IMG/VR virus record: IMGVR_UViG_3300018790_000009
Location: 1 to 23,577 of that record
Source: a virus
Strand: one strand, 5' to 3'
Length of the DNA stretch: 23,577 nt
The notes under the pieces were generated by a model. That model was not told where the DNA came from and made no database searches. It saw nothing but the letters and a program-made list of their open reading frames with translations. The number at the start of each line of letters is the position of its first letter. The stretch's first letter is position 1. Shown one piece after another: positions 1 to 4,702 of the stretch. Position numbers and translations under genes: made by a program.

Positions 1-363
1 GTAGCCCGTGGTGGCGGCGTTCGCCCCTTCGCCCGTGGTGGCGGCGTTCGCCCGGTAGCCCGTGGTGGCGGCTTCTGCGCCTGAGGCAACCTGCGCCGCA
101 ATCGCCACCGCATCAGCGCCAGCAATGATGGCCGTTTGCTTTACGCGGGTGGTAGTGTCCAGCTCGTCAAACAACTTGCCCACCAGCCAATCAGCGTCAT
201 CACCGCGTTTTTCAGCGATCAGCGCGCGGTACACCGGCACGAATTCAGCGCCCTCGGGGAACTTGCCCAGAAACCAGCGGTAGCCATCGCTGCATGCGGC
301 CCACGACTTCACGCGGTCTTTGGTGATCTGGAGGTTGTTGGTGGTCGCGGTCGAATCAGCCAT
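1..363 (-). CDS. Repeat protein of unknown function, C-terminus beyond window
   Basis: The leftward gene starts at ATG 363 behind a good AAGGAG ribosome site and runs off the window edge, so only 121 codons are seen. The first ~95 residues are an unremarkable globular part (begins MADSTATTNN, contains DRVKSWAACSDGYRWF). From about residue 100 it enters nine-residue repeats of the type GYRANAATT, GEGANAATT. Such A-N-A-A-T-T-G repeats resemble the short-period left-handed beta-roll of YadA-type heads, but no signal peptide is present, so the protein is probably cytoplasmic. Similar repeat proteins are common in the left arms of phages of Burkholderiales and have no assigned role. An alternative in-frame ATG lies nine codons upstream, without a ribosome site. 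Confidence 0.75.
   Translation of the reverse strand, partial: MADSTATTNNLQITKDRVKSWAACSDGYRWFLGKFPEGAEFVPVYRALIAEKRGDDADWLVGKLFDELDTTTRVKQTAIIAGADAVAIAAQVASGAEAATTGYRANAATTGEGANAATTGY
4..75 (-). repeat. 27-bp coding tandem repeat
   Basis: Copies begin at 4, 31 and 58 with an exact 27-base period and a conserved GCCCGTGGTGGCGGC core. The third copy degrades after the core. They encode the nine-residue repeats of the gene at 1-363, and the array continues beyond the window edge. Confidence 0.9.
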
Positions 364-377
364 ACTGGCTCCTTGGG

Positions 378-536
378 TTATGTTTTGCATTGCGCCTCCT
401 GGGCGTAAAAAAGCCCGCGTGGTGCGGGTTGTTGGGTTAGGTGGTTGTTGCTGGCTGCTTCGCCTTGTCGTAGGCCTTGATGCCCCACGCGATCCAGCAA
501 CTCGCGCAGCCGTGCTGCAACTACTGTTGCGGTCAT
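378..536 (-). CDS. Small phage protein, possibly frameshifted
   Basis: ATG 536 has an excellent AGGAGATAT ribosome site and opens a 52-codon frame starting MTATVVAARLRELLDRVG. This frame runs through the terminator hairpin at 407-428, which is unusual. The +1 frame, entered near codon 15, reads WIAWGIKAYDKAKQ and stops at 437-439, directly ahead of the terminator. The second reading looks more protein-like and ends where a gene should. Either the sequence carries a one-base frameshift, or the true product is a ~39-residue protein made of both halves. Function unknown. Confidence 0.45.
   Translation of the reverse strand: MTATVVAARLRELLDRVGHQGLRQGEAASNNHLTQQPAPRGLFYAQEAQCKT
407..428 (-). terminator. 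Rho-independent terminator, leftward
   Basis: On the minus strand a CCCGC/GCGGG stem with a five-base loop is followed by six T (plus strand A 407-412). It closes the transcript that carries the small gene at 378-536 and sits just upstream of the repeat-protein gene. Confidence 0.75.
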
Positions 537-543
537 ATATCTC

Positions 544-753
544 CTATCTGCGCTGAATAAAAAGCGCCCCGGCTTGCGGGGCGAACCCCTGCGCAAGGCA
601 GGAGGGGAGGGATTGAAGATGGCCCCGGACTTCTACCGGCGCGGTAATGCATTCACCATCTGGCAAGCAAGCGACACGGCTTACTCCCTTGCGGGCTGTC
701 GTGAGGACTCTTTCGAGCTGCCTTGCACTTGCTTGCCTGAAAGTCCTGGGCAT
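544..753 (-). CDS. Small basic protein, unknown function
   Basis: The 69-codon leftward frame begins MPRTFRQASARQLERVL and continues TTARKGVSRVACLPDGECIT. The pattern of an N-terminal helix followed by a short beta hairpin with a D-G turn resembles the common small phage proteins of the type RTFRQADVTRA…AGxxVARVEIDxDGKIVI. This likeness is from memory and unproven. The ribosome site is weak (GGGCGGG). The last twelve codons overlap the terminator at 559-583, so the annotated C-terminus may be wrong, for example through a frameshift near codon 45. The plus-strand frame 574-945 across the same bases looks like a shadow. Confidence 0.45.
   Translation of the reverse strand: MPRTFRQASARQLERVLTTARKGVSRVACLPDGECITAPVEVRGHLQSLPSCLAQGFAPQAGALFIQRR
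559..583 (-). terminator. Rho-independent terminator, leftward
   Basis: A perfect seven-base stem CGCCCCG/CGGGGCG with a five-base loop is followed on the minus strand by C and five T. It lies between the gene at 544-753 (overlapping its last codons) and the ribosome site of the gene at 378-536. Confidence 0.8.
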
Positions 754-774
754 CCCGCCCAGGTGGTTTGGTGG

Positions 775-1056
775 CTAGACAAACATCGCCAAGCTATCTT
801 CGCTGCTGCTGTATCGGATGCCGCAACGTGCAAGAACTTCGATGTCTTCTGGCGTGGCAACTTTTGCCAACTCGTCACAATCAATGTCGAGCCAGATTTC
901 GTCATGTCCCGCCGACGAAACTATGTCTCGTTTGCTTCCGGGTAGCAGCTTGTCAAGCAAGTTGAAAGCGTGCAAATCAGGACGACCCGGGATGTCTTTG
1001 TTTTTCAGAAAGACACCATCGTTCTTCTCAAACTCTGCGTGTAAGTCTTCGACCAT
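775..1056 (-). CDS. Acidic protein of unknown function
   Basis: This 93-residue leftward protein starts at ATG 1056 behind GGAGATGAGAG. It is acidic and of even composition (begins MVEDLHAEFEKNDGVF; later HDEIWLDIDCDELAKVATPEDIEVL), with no membrane segment or recognisable motif. Its 5' leader is nearly identical to that of the next gene upstream (1124-1336), suggesting shared expression signals or duplication of the leader. I do not recognise a family. Confidence 0.75.
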   Translation of the reverse strand: MVEDLHAEFEKNDGVFLKNKDIPGRPDLHAFNLLDKLLPGSKRDIVSSAGHDEIWLDIDCDELAKVATPEDIEVLARCGIRYSSSEDSLAMFV

Positions 1057-1092
1057 CTCTCATCTCCTTCAAGTTCATTGATCCGAGGGGGC
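1054..1092 (-). repeat. Duplicated gene leader, copy A
   Basis: The 5' leader and start of the gene at 775-1056 matches copy B at 1334-1380. On the plus strand both begin CATCTCTCATCTCCTTCA and share AGTTCATTGATCCGA followed by GGGG. Copy A lacks an eight-base TATTTCAT insert present in B. The shared part includes the ribosome site. Confidence 0.85.
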
Positions 1093-1123
1093 TGGGTTGG
1101 AGGCAGCCTGTAAGCTGCGCTTA

Positions 1124-1336
1124 CTAGTTGCTATGCGGTTCTGCTAGCCATTTGTCGCCTTCGGCCTTGATTTCATCCATGATTTCTTCGCGGCTTTTCG
1201 GGAGGCCCTCGGCGTTCGTGTTGAATGGATTGATGGTCTGGAAGAACTTGCGCGTTTCCTGCCTATTTTTCCCAGACTCAGGGTCCTTCCAGCGGCGAGT
1301 CCGTTTGATCGCCACTTCGTAAAAGACGTGCCGCAT
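1124..1336 (-). CDS. Small basic protein of unknown function
   Basis: This 70-residue leftward protein starts at ATG 1336 with the same GGAGATGAGAG leader as its neighbour at 775-1056. It opens MRHVFYEVAIKRTRRWKDPE, then a charged stretch with FFQTINPFNTN, and a C-terminal helix rich in Glu and Lys (EEIMDEIKAEGDKWL). The Arg/Lys-rich beta-like N-terminus followed by a conserved-looking NPFN and an acidic helix suggests a small nucleic-acid- or protein-binding protein, but I recognise no family. Confidence 0.75.
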   Translation of the reverse strand: MRHVFYEVAIKRTRRWKDPESGKNRQETRKFFQTINPFNTNAEGLPKSREEIMDEIKAEGDKWLAEPHSN

Positions 1337-1380
1337 CTCTCATCTCCTTCATATTTCATAGTTCATTGATCCGAAGGGGC
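1334..1380 (-). repeat. Duplicated gene leader, copy B
   Basis: Second copy of the leader described at 1054-1092, here in front of the gene at 1124-1336. It differs by an inserted TATTTCAT (after the shared TTCA) and one A/G change. Confidence 0.85.
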
Positions 1381-1436
1381 GTGTATGGACGGGCCGGGCT
1401 TGATTCCGGCTTAAGCGTGTTTTCGGGTCCGACCAT
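1356..1436 (-). CDS. Possible 26-residue peptide
   Basis: A short leftward frame from ATG 1436 reads MVGPENTLKPESS…TPLRINEL and stops at 1356-1358, twenty bases ahead of the next start codon. It is proline-rich and its end overlaps the repeated leader. A stop codon lies immediately before the ATG and no ribosome site is evident, so expression is doubtful. It may be a leader peptide or simply open frame in a spacer. Confidence 0.25.
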   Translation of the reverse strand: MVGPENTLKPESSPARPYTPLRINEL

Positions 1437-1458
1437 TACGTCATTCGACCGGAGGTAT

Positions 1459-1566
1459 TCATGCGGGCAGCCGAAGCTGAACCCCAAACGCTGGGCATTC
1501 CTCGTCGCGCGCTTCCTTCAGCGCCGCCGCCCATACAAGCCCCCTCAAAGCCTCATCCCACTCACT
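1459..1566 (-). CDS. Likely C-terminal part of a small gene, start unclear
   Basis: Directly after the stop of the gene at 1580-1924, one leftward frame reads SEWDEALRGLVWAAALKEAR and ends DEECPAFGVQLRLPA at 1459. The Trp-containing amphipathic helix looks like real protein. The frame stays open upstream into the preceding gene, but there is no credible ATG, GTG or ribosome site close to the junction. It may start inside the upstream gene or have lost its start. Coordinates cover only the part I believe to be coding. Confidence 0.35.
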   Translation of the reverse strand, partial: SEWDEALRGLVWAAALKEARDEECPAFGVQLRLPA

Positions 1567-1579
1567 GAATGGGGCGGGG

Positions 1580-1924
1580 CTACTCGCCTTCGAACTTCCC
1601 GGTCGAGGCTTGCAGATACAACCCGTCAGCTTCAAAGGACAAGGCAATTGCGTGCTCCTCAATCGGCATGCCTGCCTGTGCGGCATGGATCAGCACCTTC
1701 CGCGATGAATTCATCTGCAATTCGGCCGAGTGCCTAGCGACGACTGCGATGGCCAGCGTCAGGCCCGCAACGCCTGGGTGCTGTTCACGCATCTTTTCCA
1801 GCTCGCGTTGAGTCACCGCGAGCGCGGCATGCCCGCCTGTGTCCAGCAGCAGCCGGTTCGCGCGCTTCTGCGGCACTTTGCATTTCATTGGCCGTGCGCC
1901 GGGAATTTCAAGTTGTTCTTCCAT
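1580..1924 (-). CDS. Phage protein of unknown function, 114 residues
   Basis: I start this leftward gene at ATG 1924 (MEEQLEIPGARPMKCK) because AAGGAGAGAAGC precedes it; an upstream in-frame ATG has no such site. The protein is mixed alpha/beta: a basic N-terminus, a helix LAVTQRELEKMREQHPG, an Ala/Val-rich central strand-helix unit, and a C-terminal beta part reading SFEADGLYLQASTGKF. There is no membrane segment or catalytic motif that I recognise. It is the first gene downstream of the SGNH lipoprotein on the leftward strand, separated by a hairpin. Confidence 0.7.
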   Translation of the reverse strand: MEEQLEIPGARPMKCKVPQKRANRLLLDTGGHAALAVTQRELEKMREQHPGVAGLTLAIAVVARHSAELQMNSSRKVLIHAAQAGMPIEEHAIALSFEADGLYLQASTGKFEGE

Positions 1925-1943
1925 GCTTCTCTCCTTGGTTAAA

Positions 1944-1978
1944 TAGCCCAAGTACCTCTTTCACAGGCACTTGGGCTA
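1944..1978 (-). terminator. Strong hairpin, probable terminator
   Basis: TAGCCCAAGT and ACTTGGGCTA form a perfect ten-base inverted repeat around a fifteen-base loop. On the minus strand it is followed by TTTAACC, so the T-run is short. It lies between the lipoprotein gene and the next leftward gene and probably ends or attenuates the lipoprotein transcript. A weaker CCCCG/CGGGG hairpin occupies 1981-2000. Confidence 0.5.
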
Positions 1979-2004
1979 GCCCCGCGTGAGCAGGGCGGGG
2001 GTGG

Positions 2005-2700
2005 TTAGTTCGTCCCGCAAATCACACCCAGCACATAGCGGAGGTTTTCAGTAACTCCGTTGCTGGAGTCCTGGTCCAGATGAATGCCGTCAGTCCATGC
2101 CACTTCCACAGCATCGAAGCTGGCGTAATGGACGTTCCGCTCTATGGCCACGCCGCGCACTGCGGTCCTGATGGCGGCGACCCGGGCGTATATCTCTGGC
2201 TCAACCCGGTTCTGGTCGAGCTTGGTGATGCCGGTGATGACGGGGATCTTTCCCTGCATCCGGATGTAGTCCACCAGCACGCGGTAGTCGTGGGCGACCT
2301 GGGCAACGTGGAAGGGCTCTGTGCGGAAGTCGTTGATGCCGGTCTGGATGACGACGATGTTGCTCGGGTGGTCTTCCGCGCCGTAGGCCTGCTGAGGGCC
2401 GGATGGGAACAGATCAACCCAGGCTTCCGGGAAGGGTGTTGCATAGCCCCGCAGTAGGTCATAGGTCCGCAGCCCCCCGGCCGTCTTGTCGGTGACCGTG
2501 TAGCCAAACTTGCGCAGCCAGTCGGCCGGAGTGGTTTTCAGTCGCCATGTGGTCTTGTTGTTCACGAACCCGAACAGGACGCTGTCCCCGTTCAGCTCGA
2601 CCGTGCAGGCTTCCAGCCCTTTGGTGTGGTTGACTTCTTGAGCAGATGCGCCGCAGCCCACCAGGGCAATTGCAAGCGCGATGGCCAGTAAGTGACGCAT
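2005..2700 (-). CDS. SGNH/GDSL-hydrolase lipoprotein
   Basis: The start at ATG 2700 gives 231 residues beginning with a lipoprotein signal peptide (MRHLLAIALAIALVGC); the lipobox LVGC ends at Cys16, so the mature protein should be lipid-anchored in the periplasm or outer membrane. SGNH esterase hallmarks follow in order: block I GDS near residue 40, block III GIND near residue 140, and block V DGIH near residue 205 supplying Asp and His. The family hydrolyses esters such as acetyl groups on envelope polysaccharide, or lipids. In a leftward, repressor-side location this looks like a lysogenic-conversion gene altering the host surface. The substrate is inference. A longer in-frame start exists upstream but would bury the signal peptide. 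Confidence 0.85.
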   Translation of the reverse strand: MRHLLAIALAIALVGCGASAQEVNHTKGLEACTVELNGDSVLFGFVNNKTTWRLKTTPADWLRKFGYTVTDKTAGGLRTYDLLRGYATPFPEAWVDLFPSGPQQAYGAEDHPSNIVVIQTGINDFRTEPFHVAQVAHDYRVLVDYIRMQGKIPVITGITKLDQNRVEPEIYARVAAIRTAVRGVAIERNVHYASFDAVEVAWTDGIHLDQDSSNGVTENLRYVLGVICGTN

Positions 2701-2714
2701 GTGATTCCCCAATG

Positions 2715-2736
2715 AAAAAGCCACCCGGAGGTGGCT
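2715..2736 (-). terminator. Rho-independent terminator, leftward
   Basis: AGCCACC/GGTGGCT pairs around a four-base loop and is followed on the minus strand by five T. It ends fifteen bases before the lipoprotein start and closes whatever is transcribed leftward across 2737-3346. Confidence 0.85.
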
Positions 2737-3346
2737 GTTGAAAATCCAAAGCGGTCTTGGTGAAGGCGGCTTTGGGTTTGCCACTCTCTCGAATGGCGAT
2801 GCCGGTTACGCAATCCGGCGGTATTGCACCCGCGTTTAGGCCCGATGTATGCCGCTGGCGCCGCCCAAGCACTTCATGTCTTGAGTCGCTGAATCCAGCT
2901 TGGTAGCTCCGATCTGAGGCTGCATATACGTTGTGGCGGCGTCTCCTGGCTATCGCGGGGTGGGCGCTCCCGCAGCCATCAGCCAACTTGAATCCCATGC
3001 CGTCTGTCGCGCGGCTTTCGCGTGCTTTTGCTGAGTGGCCGGGTCGTCCGGCTCAGGTGGGTTGCATGTGTTTTCCTTCGCAGCGCTGGGCTGCCTGGTT
3101 GTTGAGGTGCTATCGCCCGCACCGGAAAGGGCGGCTCTTTTGTCTCACGCGGTGTGCCCTGCCGCGTCGTCAGCACCTCGCGGCGCCTTCGCTTACTCCG
3201 TTTACCCACTTTGGGGACTGGAGACGGTTTCCCGCGCTGCGCGCTGTTGATCACTGCACGCGGCTATTGCTCATCCTCAGTTTTTAATGAACTCATTCGT
3301 GGTGACCGCCGATCCGCTCACCCTGTCGCTGCGTTTTGCTGCGATG
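2737..3346 (-). other. Gene-poor region, candidate regulatory RNA or Icd/Ash-like locus
   Basis: About 600 bases lie between a near-consensus leftward promoter (3353-3380) and a terminator (2715-2736). No frame has both a credible start and convincing composition. Leftward candidates are a very Arg/Lys/Pro-rich 91-codon frame from GTG 3254 to 2979, a start-less frame 3144-2950 containing SGAGDSTSTTRQ, and a 29-codon frame beginning MQPQIGATKLDSATQD near 2897. Several short open frames overlap one another. Positions 3104-3179 can fold into a three-way junction. The layout recalls the P4 ash and P1 c4/icd immunity loci, where small RNAs and tiny overlapping genes coexist; that comparison is a hypothesis, not a recognised homology. 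Confidence 0.4.
3104..3179. other. Potential three-way-junction RNA fold
   Basis: GAGGTGCT (3104-3111) and AGCACCTC (3172-3179) are perfectly complementary. Inside them CGCCC/GGGCG (3114-3118, 3129-3133) and ACGCGG/CCGCGT (3147-3152, 3162-3167) form two further hairpins. The fold is possible on either strand; only the minus strand has an obvious promoter. Confidence 0.5.
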
Positions 3347-3352
3347 GGTTGA

Positions 3353-3380
3353 AGTATAGAGACTCTATACATGGTGTCAA
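3353..3380 (-). promoter_or_regulatory. Strong leftward sigma70 promoter
   Basis: On the minus strand a perfect -35 TTGACA (3375-3380) and -10 TATACT (3353-3358) are separated by 16 bases. Transcription would start near 3346 and run leftward toward the terminator at 2715-2736. Confidence 0.75.
3354..3370. promoter_or_regulatory. Palindromic operator overlapping the promoter
   Basis: GTATAGAG and CTCTATAC form a perfect palindrome with one central base. It covers the -10 box and most of the spacer of the promoter at 3353-3380, the classical position for a repressor operator. The phage repressor or the Cro-like protein is the natural candidate ligand. The half-site TCTATAC recurs at the -10 of the early rightward promoter (5388-5394). 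Confidence 0.65.
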
Positions 3381-3484
3381 GCGTTTCTGAACTAAAAGTG
3401 TGGAAATTCTGCACTTTCTGTAAACTCGCGCCAAGCGCCACCCCGGCGCGCAACAGGAGCCACACATGACAGAAGCGACAGGCG

Positions 3485-3507
3485 AAAAAAAACCCGCTCA
3501 TGGCGGG
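3485..3507 (-). terminator. Rho-independent terminator, leftward
   Basis: CCCGC/GCGGG with a five-base loop is followed on the minus strand by eight T. It lies 19 bases after the stop of the membrane protein gene 3526-3930. Confidence 0.85.
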
Positions 3508-3525
3508 CGCGCGGGGCGTTGTGTG

Positions 3526-3930
3526 TCAGCGGTGTTTCAGCAAGTCGATCAACCGTTCGCGTTCGGCAGTCATGGCCGCAGGGTCGGTAAAAACGGCCTG
3601 ATTGAGCGCATCAGGCGCAGAGCCGCTTTTCTCTGCTTCCTTGGTGCATTGCAGGGCCTTGCGCAAGCGGGCGGCCTGGATGCGCCCGGCGCGGCGGTAG
3701 AGCAAATCCCAATCGCTCTCGCTGATGTCGGCAATGCAAGAGCAGTGCGCGCCGCGCATGCGAATGAGGCGGCTGCGCACCTGGTCGGCGATGGCGTTGT
3801 ACTCGTTGCGCCGATCCCGTCCGATGGCCAGGCGGTGGCCAAGAATGAACCCGATCAAGCCAGTAACCAAAGGGGCGGCAAGCTGGACAACCGGACTACG
3901 CAGCAGCTCCTGGAAGCTCTCTTGCTCCAT
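3526..3930 (-). CDS. Small single-pass membrane protein, unknown function
   Basis: This 134-residue leftward gene starts at ATG 3930 after AAAAAGGAAATCACACA. Residues ~14-36 (VVQLAAPLVTGLIGFILG) are one transmembrane helix. The rest is a charged, helical cytoplasmic domain containing RRNEYNAIADQVRSRLIRMR, a CSCIADISESDWDLLYRRAG stretch, and a final helix ERERLIDLLKHR. A terminator follows it. It lies downstream of the repressor, nuclease and zinc-ribbon genes on the same strand, so it is probably expressed in the lysogen. A small membrane protein in this place is a common layout for superinfection exclusion or conversion genes; that is inference. Confidence 0.8.
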   Translation of the reverse strand: MEQESFQELLRSPVVQLAAPLVTGLIGFILGHRLAIGRDRRNEYNAIADQVRSRLIRMRGAHCSCIADISESDWDLLYRRAGRIQAARLRKALQCTKEAEKSGSAPDALNQAVFTDPAAMTAERERLIDLLKHR

Positions 3931-3992
3931 TGTGTGATTTCCTTTTTGGTGTCGCTACTGCTTGGCTATGCCTGGGCATATCGACCCTGGTT

Positions 3993-4022
3993 CTAGCCAT
4001 CCTCCCACTTGCCCAGCACTGT
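3993..4022 (-). pseudogene. Relic of a second CI-type repressor 3' end
   Basis: Leftward codons read TVLGKWEDG and then a TAG stop. The intact repressor at 4703-5320 ends with exactly the same nine residues. The codons differ at almost every third position (for example ACA/ACG, AAG/AAA, GAT/GAC, stop TAG/TAA), so this is the tail of a diverged homologous repressor rather than a fresh copy. It begins just at the stop codon of the HNH gene (4028-4030), marking a recombination junction. Confidence 0.75.
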
Positions 4023-4027
4023 GCGGG

Positions 4028-4342
4028 CTACCGTTCAACAAGGCGCCGCGACTTGCGGCACTCCTTCACATCCACCAGCGTCTTAAACCGGTGGTCCTCT
4101 TTGGTGATCCACTGCATGTTGCTGGGCCGATCCTCGCCGCCCGCGCATAGCGGCGTCACATGATCCACCTCCCAGCCCGGGCAGGCCCCGCGCTTGAGTC
4201 CGGTGACCGGGCAGGGGTTCTCATTGCGGAACGCCCGCACCTGGGCCTGGTCGCGCGGGATCTTTGCGAAGGTGGGCAGGGTCAGGAGTAGGGCGGCCAG
4301 TAGGGCAGCTACTTGCGCGCGTCCGATTCCATCTTTTCGCAT
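4028..4342 (-). CDS. Exported HNH endonuclease
   Basis: The start at ATG 4342 gives 104 residues. Residues 1-26 form a signal peptide (MRKDGIGRAQVAALLAALLL, then TLPTFA), so the mature protein should be periplasmic. The HNH core follows: CPVTGLKRGACPG, then EVDHVTPLCAGGEDRPSNMQW with the catalytic D-H, the central Asn, and a downstream DHRFK supplying the last His. Three further Cys could form disulphides or bind zinc. The start lies inside the preceding zinc-ribbon gene (34-base overlap) and has no ribosome site, so translation is probably coupled. The family of small secreted HNH proteins with the VDH-PLCAGG-NMQW signature is widespread in proteobacteria, but its role is unknown to me. Restriction of incoming DNA in the periplasm is a hypothesis. 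Confidence 0.8.
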   Translation of the reverse strand: MRKDGIGRAQVAALLAALLLTLPTFAKIPRDQAQVRAFRNENPCPVTGLKRGACPGWEVDHVTPLCAGGEDRPSNMQWITKEDHRFKTLVDVKECRKSRRLVER

Positions 4343-4692
4343 GTGCTGGCAATGAATCTCGCTGTGTCTGGGTCGTTGGATTTCTTCCCAAAATCCTTCC
4401 AACACAGCTCAATGGCCGACTGCTGCGCTGACTTGGCCTTGCCTTGTGGCGTGTTGCCAGAGCAAGACCCAATGAGCACCAGCAGCGCAAAGCCACCAGC
4501 GGGCACGCCCAGCGCCCACTTCCACCAGCTCGACCCACCACTCTTTGGCGGGTTCATCACTGGTGGCGGCATGTCCTGGTAGTAGCGCCCGACCTTCGGC
4601 GCTTCGCTTGCCACTGGCGCGCCGCAGTGTGGGCAGGCCGCCGCCTTGTCGCTAATCTCCTTGCCGCATTCGGCGCATGCAATCAGTGCCAT
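4309..4692 (-). CDS. Zinc-ribbon membrane protein
   Basis: ATG 4692 follows a GGAGGATTG ribosome site. The 127-residue protein starts with a zinc ribbon (Cys6, Cys9, Cys20, Cys23: CAECGKEIS…CPHCGAP), then a Pro-rich linker, one transmembrane helix at ~55-78 (WWKWALGVPAGGFALLVLIG), and a hydrophilic C-terminal domain with a Cys pair that ends STCEKMESDARK. With one membrane segment the zinc ribbon would face the cytoplasm and the C-terminal domain the periplasm, where the overlapping downstream gene's HNH nuclease also goes. It begins eleven bases after the repressor stop, so it should be made in lysogens with the repressor. Function unknown. Confidence 0.82.
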   Translation of the reverse strand: MALIACAECGKEISDKAAACPHCGAPVASEAPKVGRYYQDMPPPVMNPPKSGGSSWWKWALGVPAGGFALLVLIGSCSGNTPQGKAKSAQQSAIELCWKDFGKKSNDPDTARFIASTCEKMESDARK

Positions 4693-4702
4693 CAATCCTC
4701 CG

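Noticed and set aside
1-75. CRISPR-like short repeats at the left edge
   Set aside because: The repeats are directly abutting 27-base coding units without unique spacers and stay in frame.
574-945. Rightward 123-codon frame
   Set aside because: It lies across two leftward frames of which one (775-1056) has a strong ribosome site and natural composition.
2979-3254. Leftward 91-codon frame from GTG
   Set aside because: It is extremely Arg/Lys/Pro-rich, lacks a ribosome site and overlaps equally open frames; not enough for a gene call.
3466-3996. Rightward 176-codon frame starting after CAGGAGCCACAC
   Set aside because: Despite a fair ribosome site it is antisense to a terminator and to the better-composed leftward membrane protein gene.
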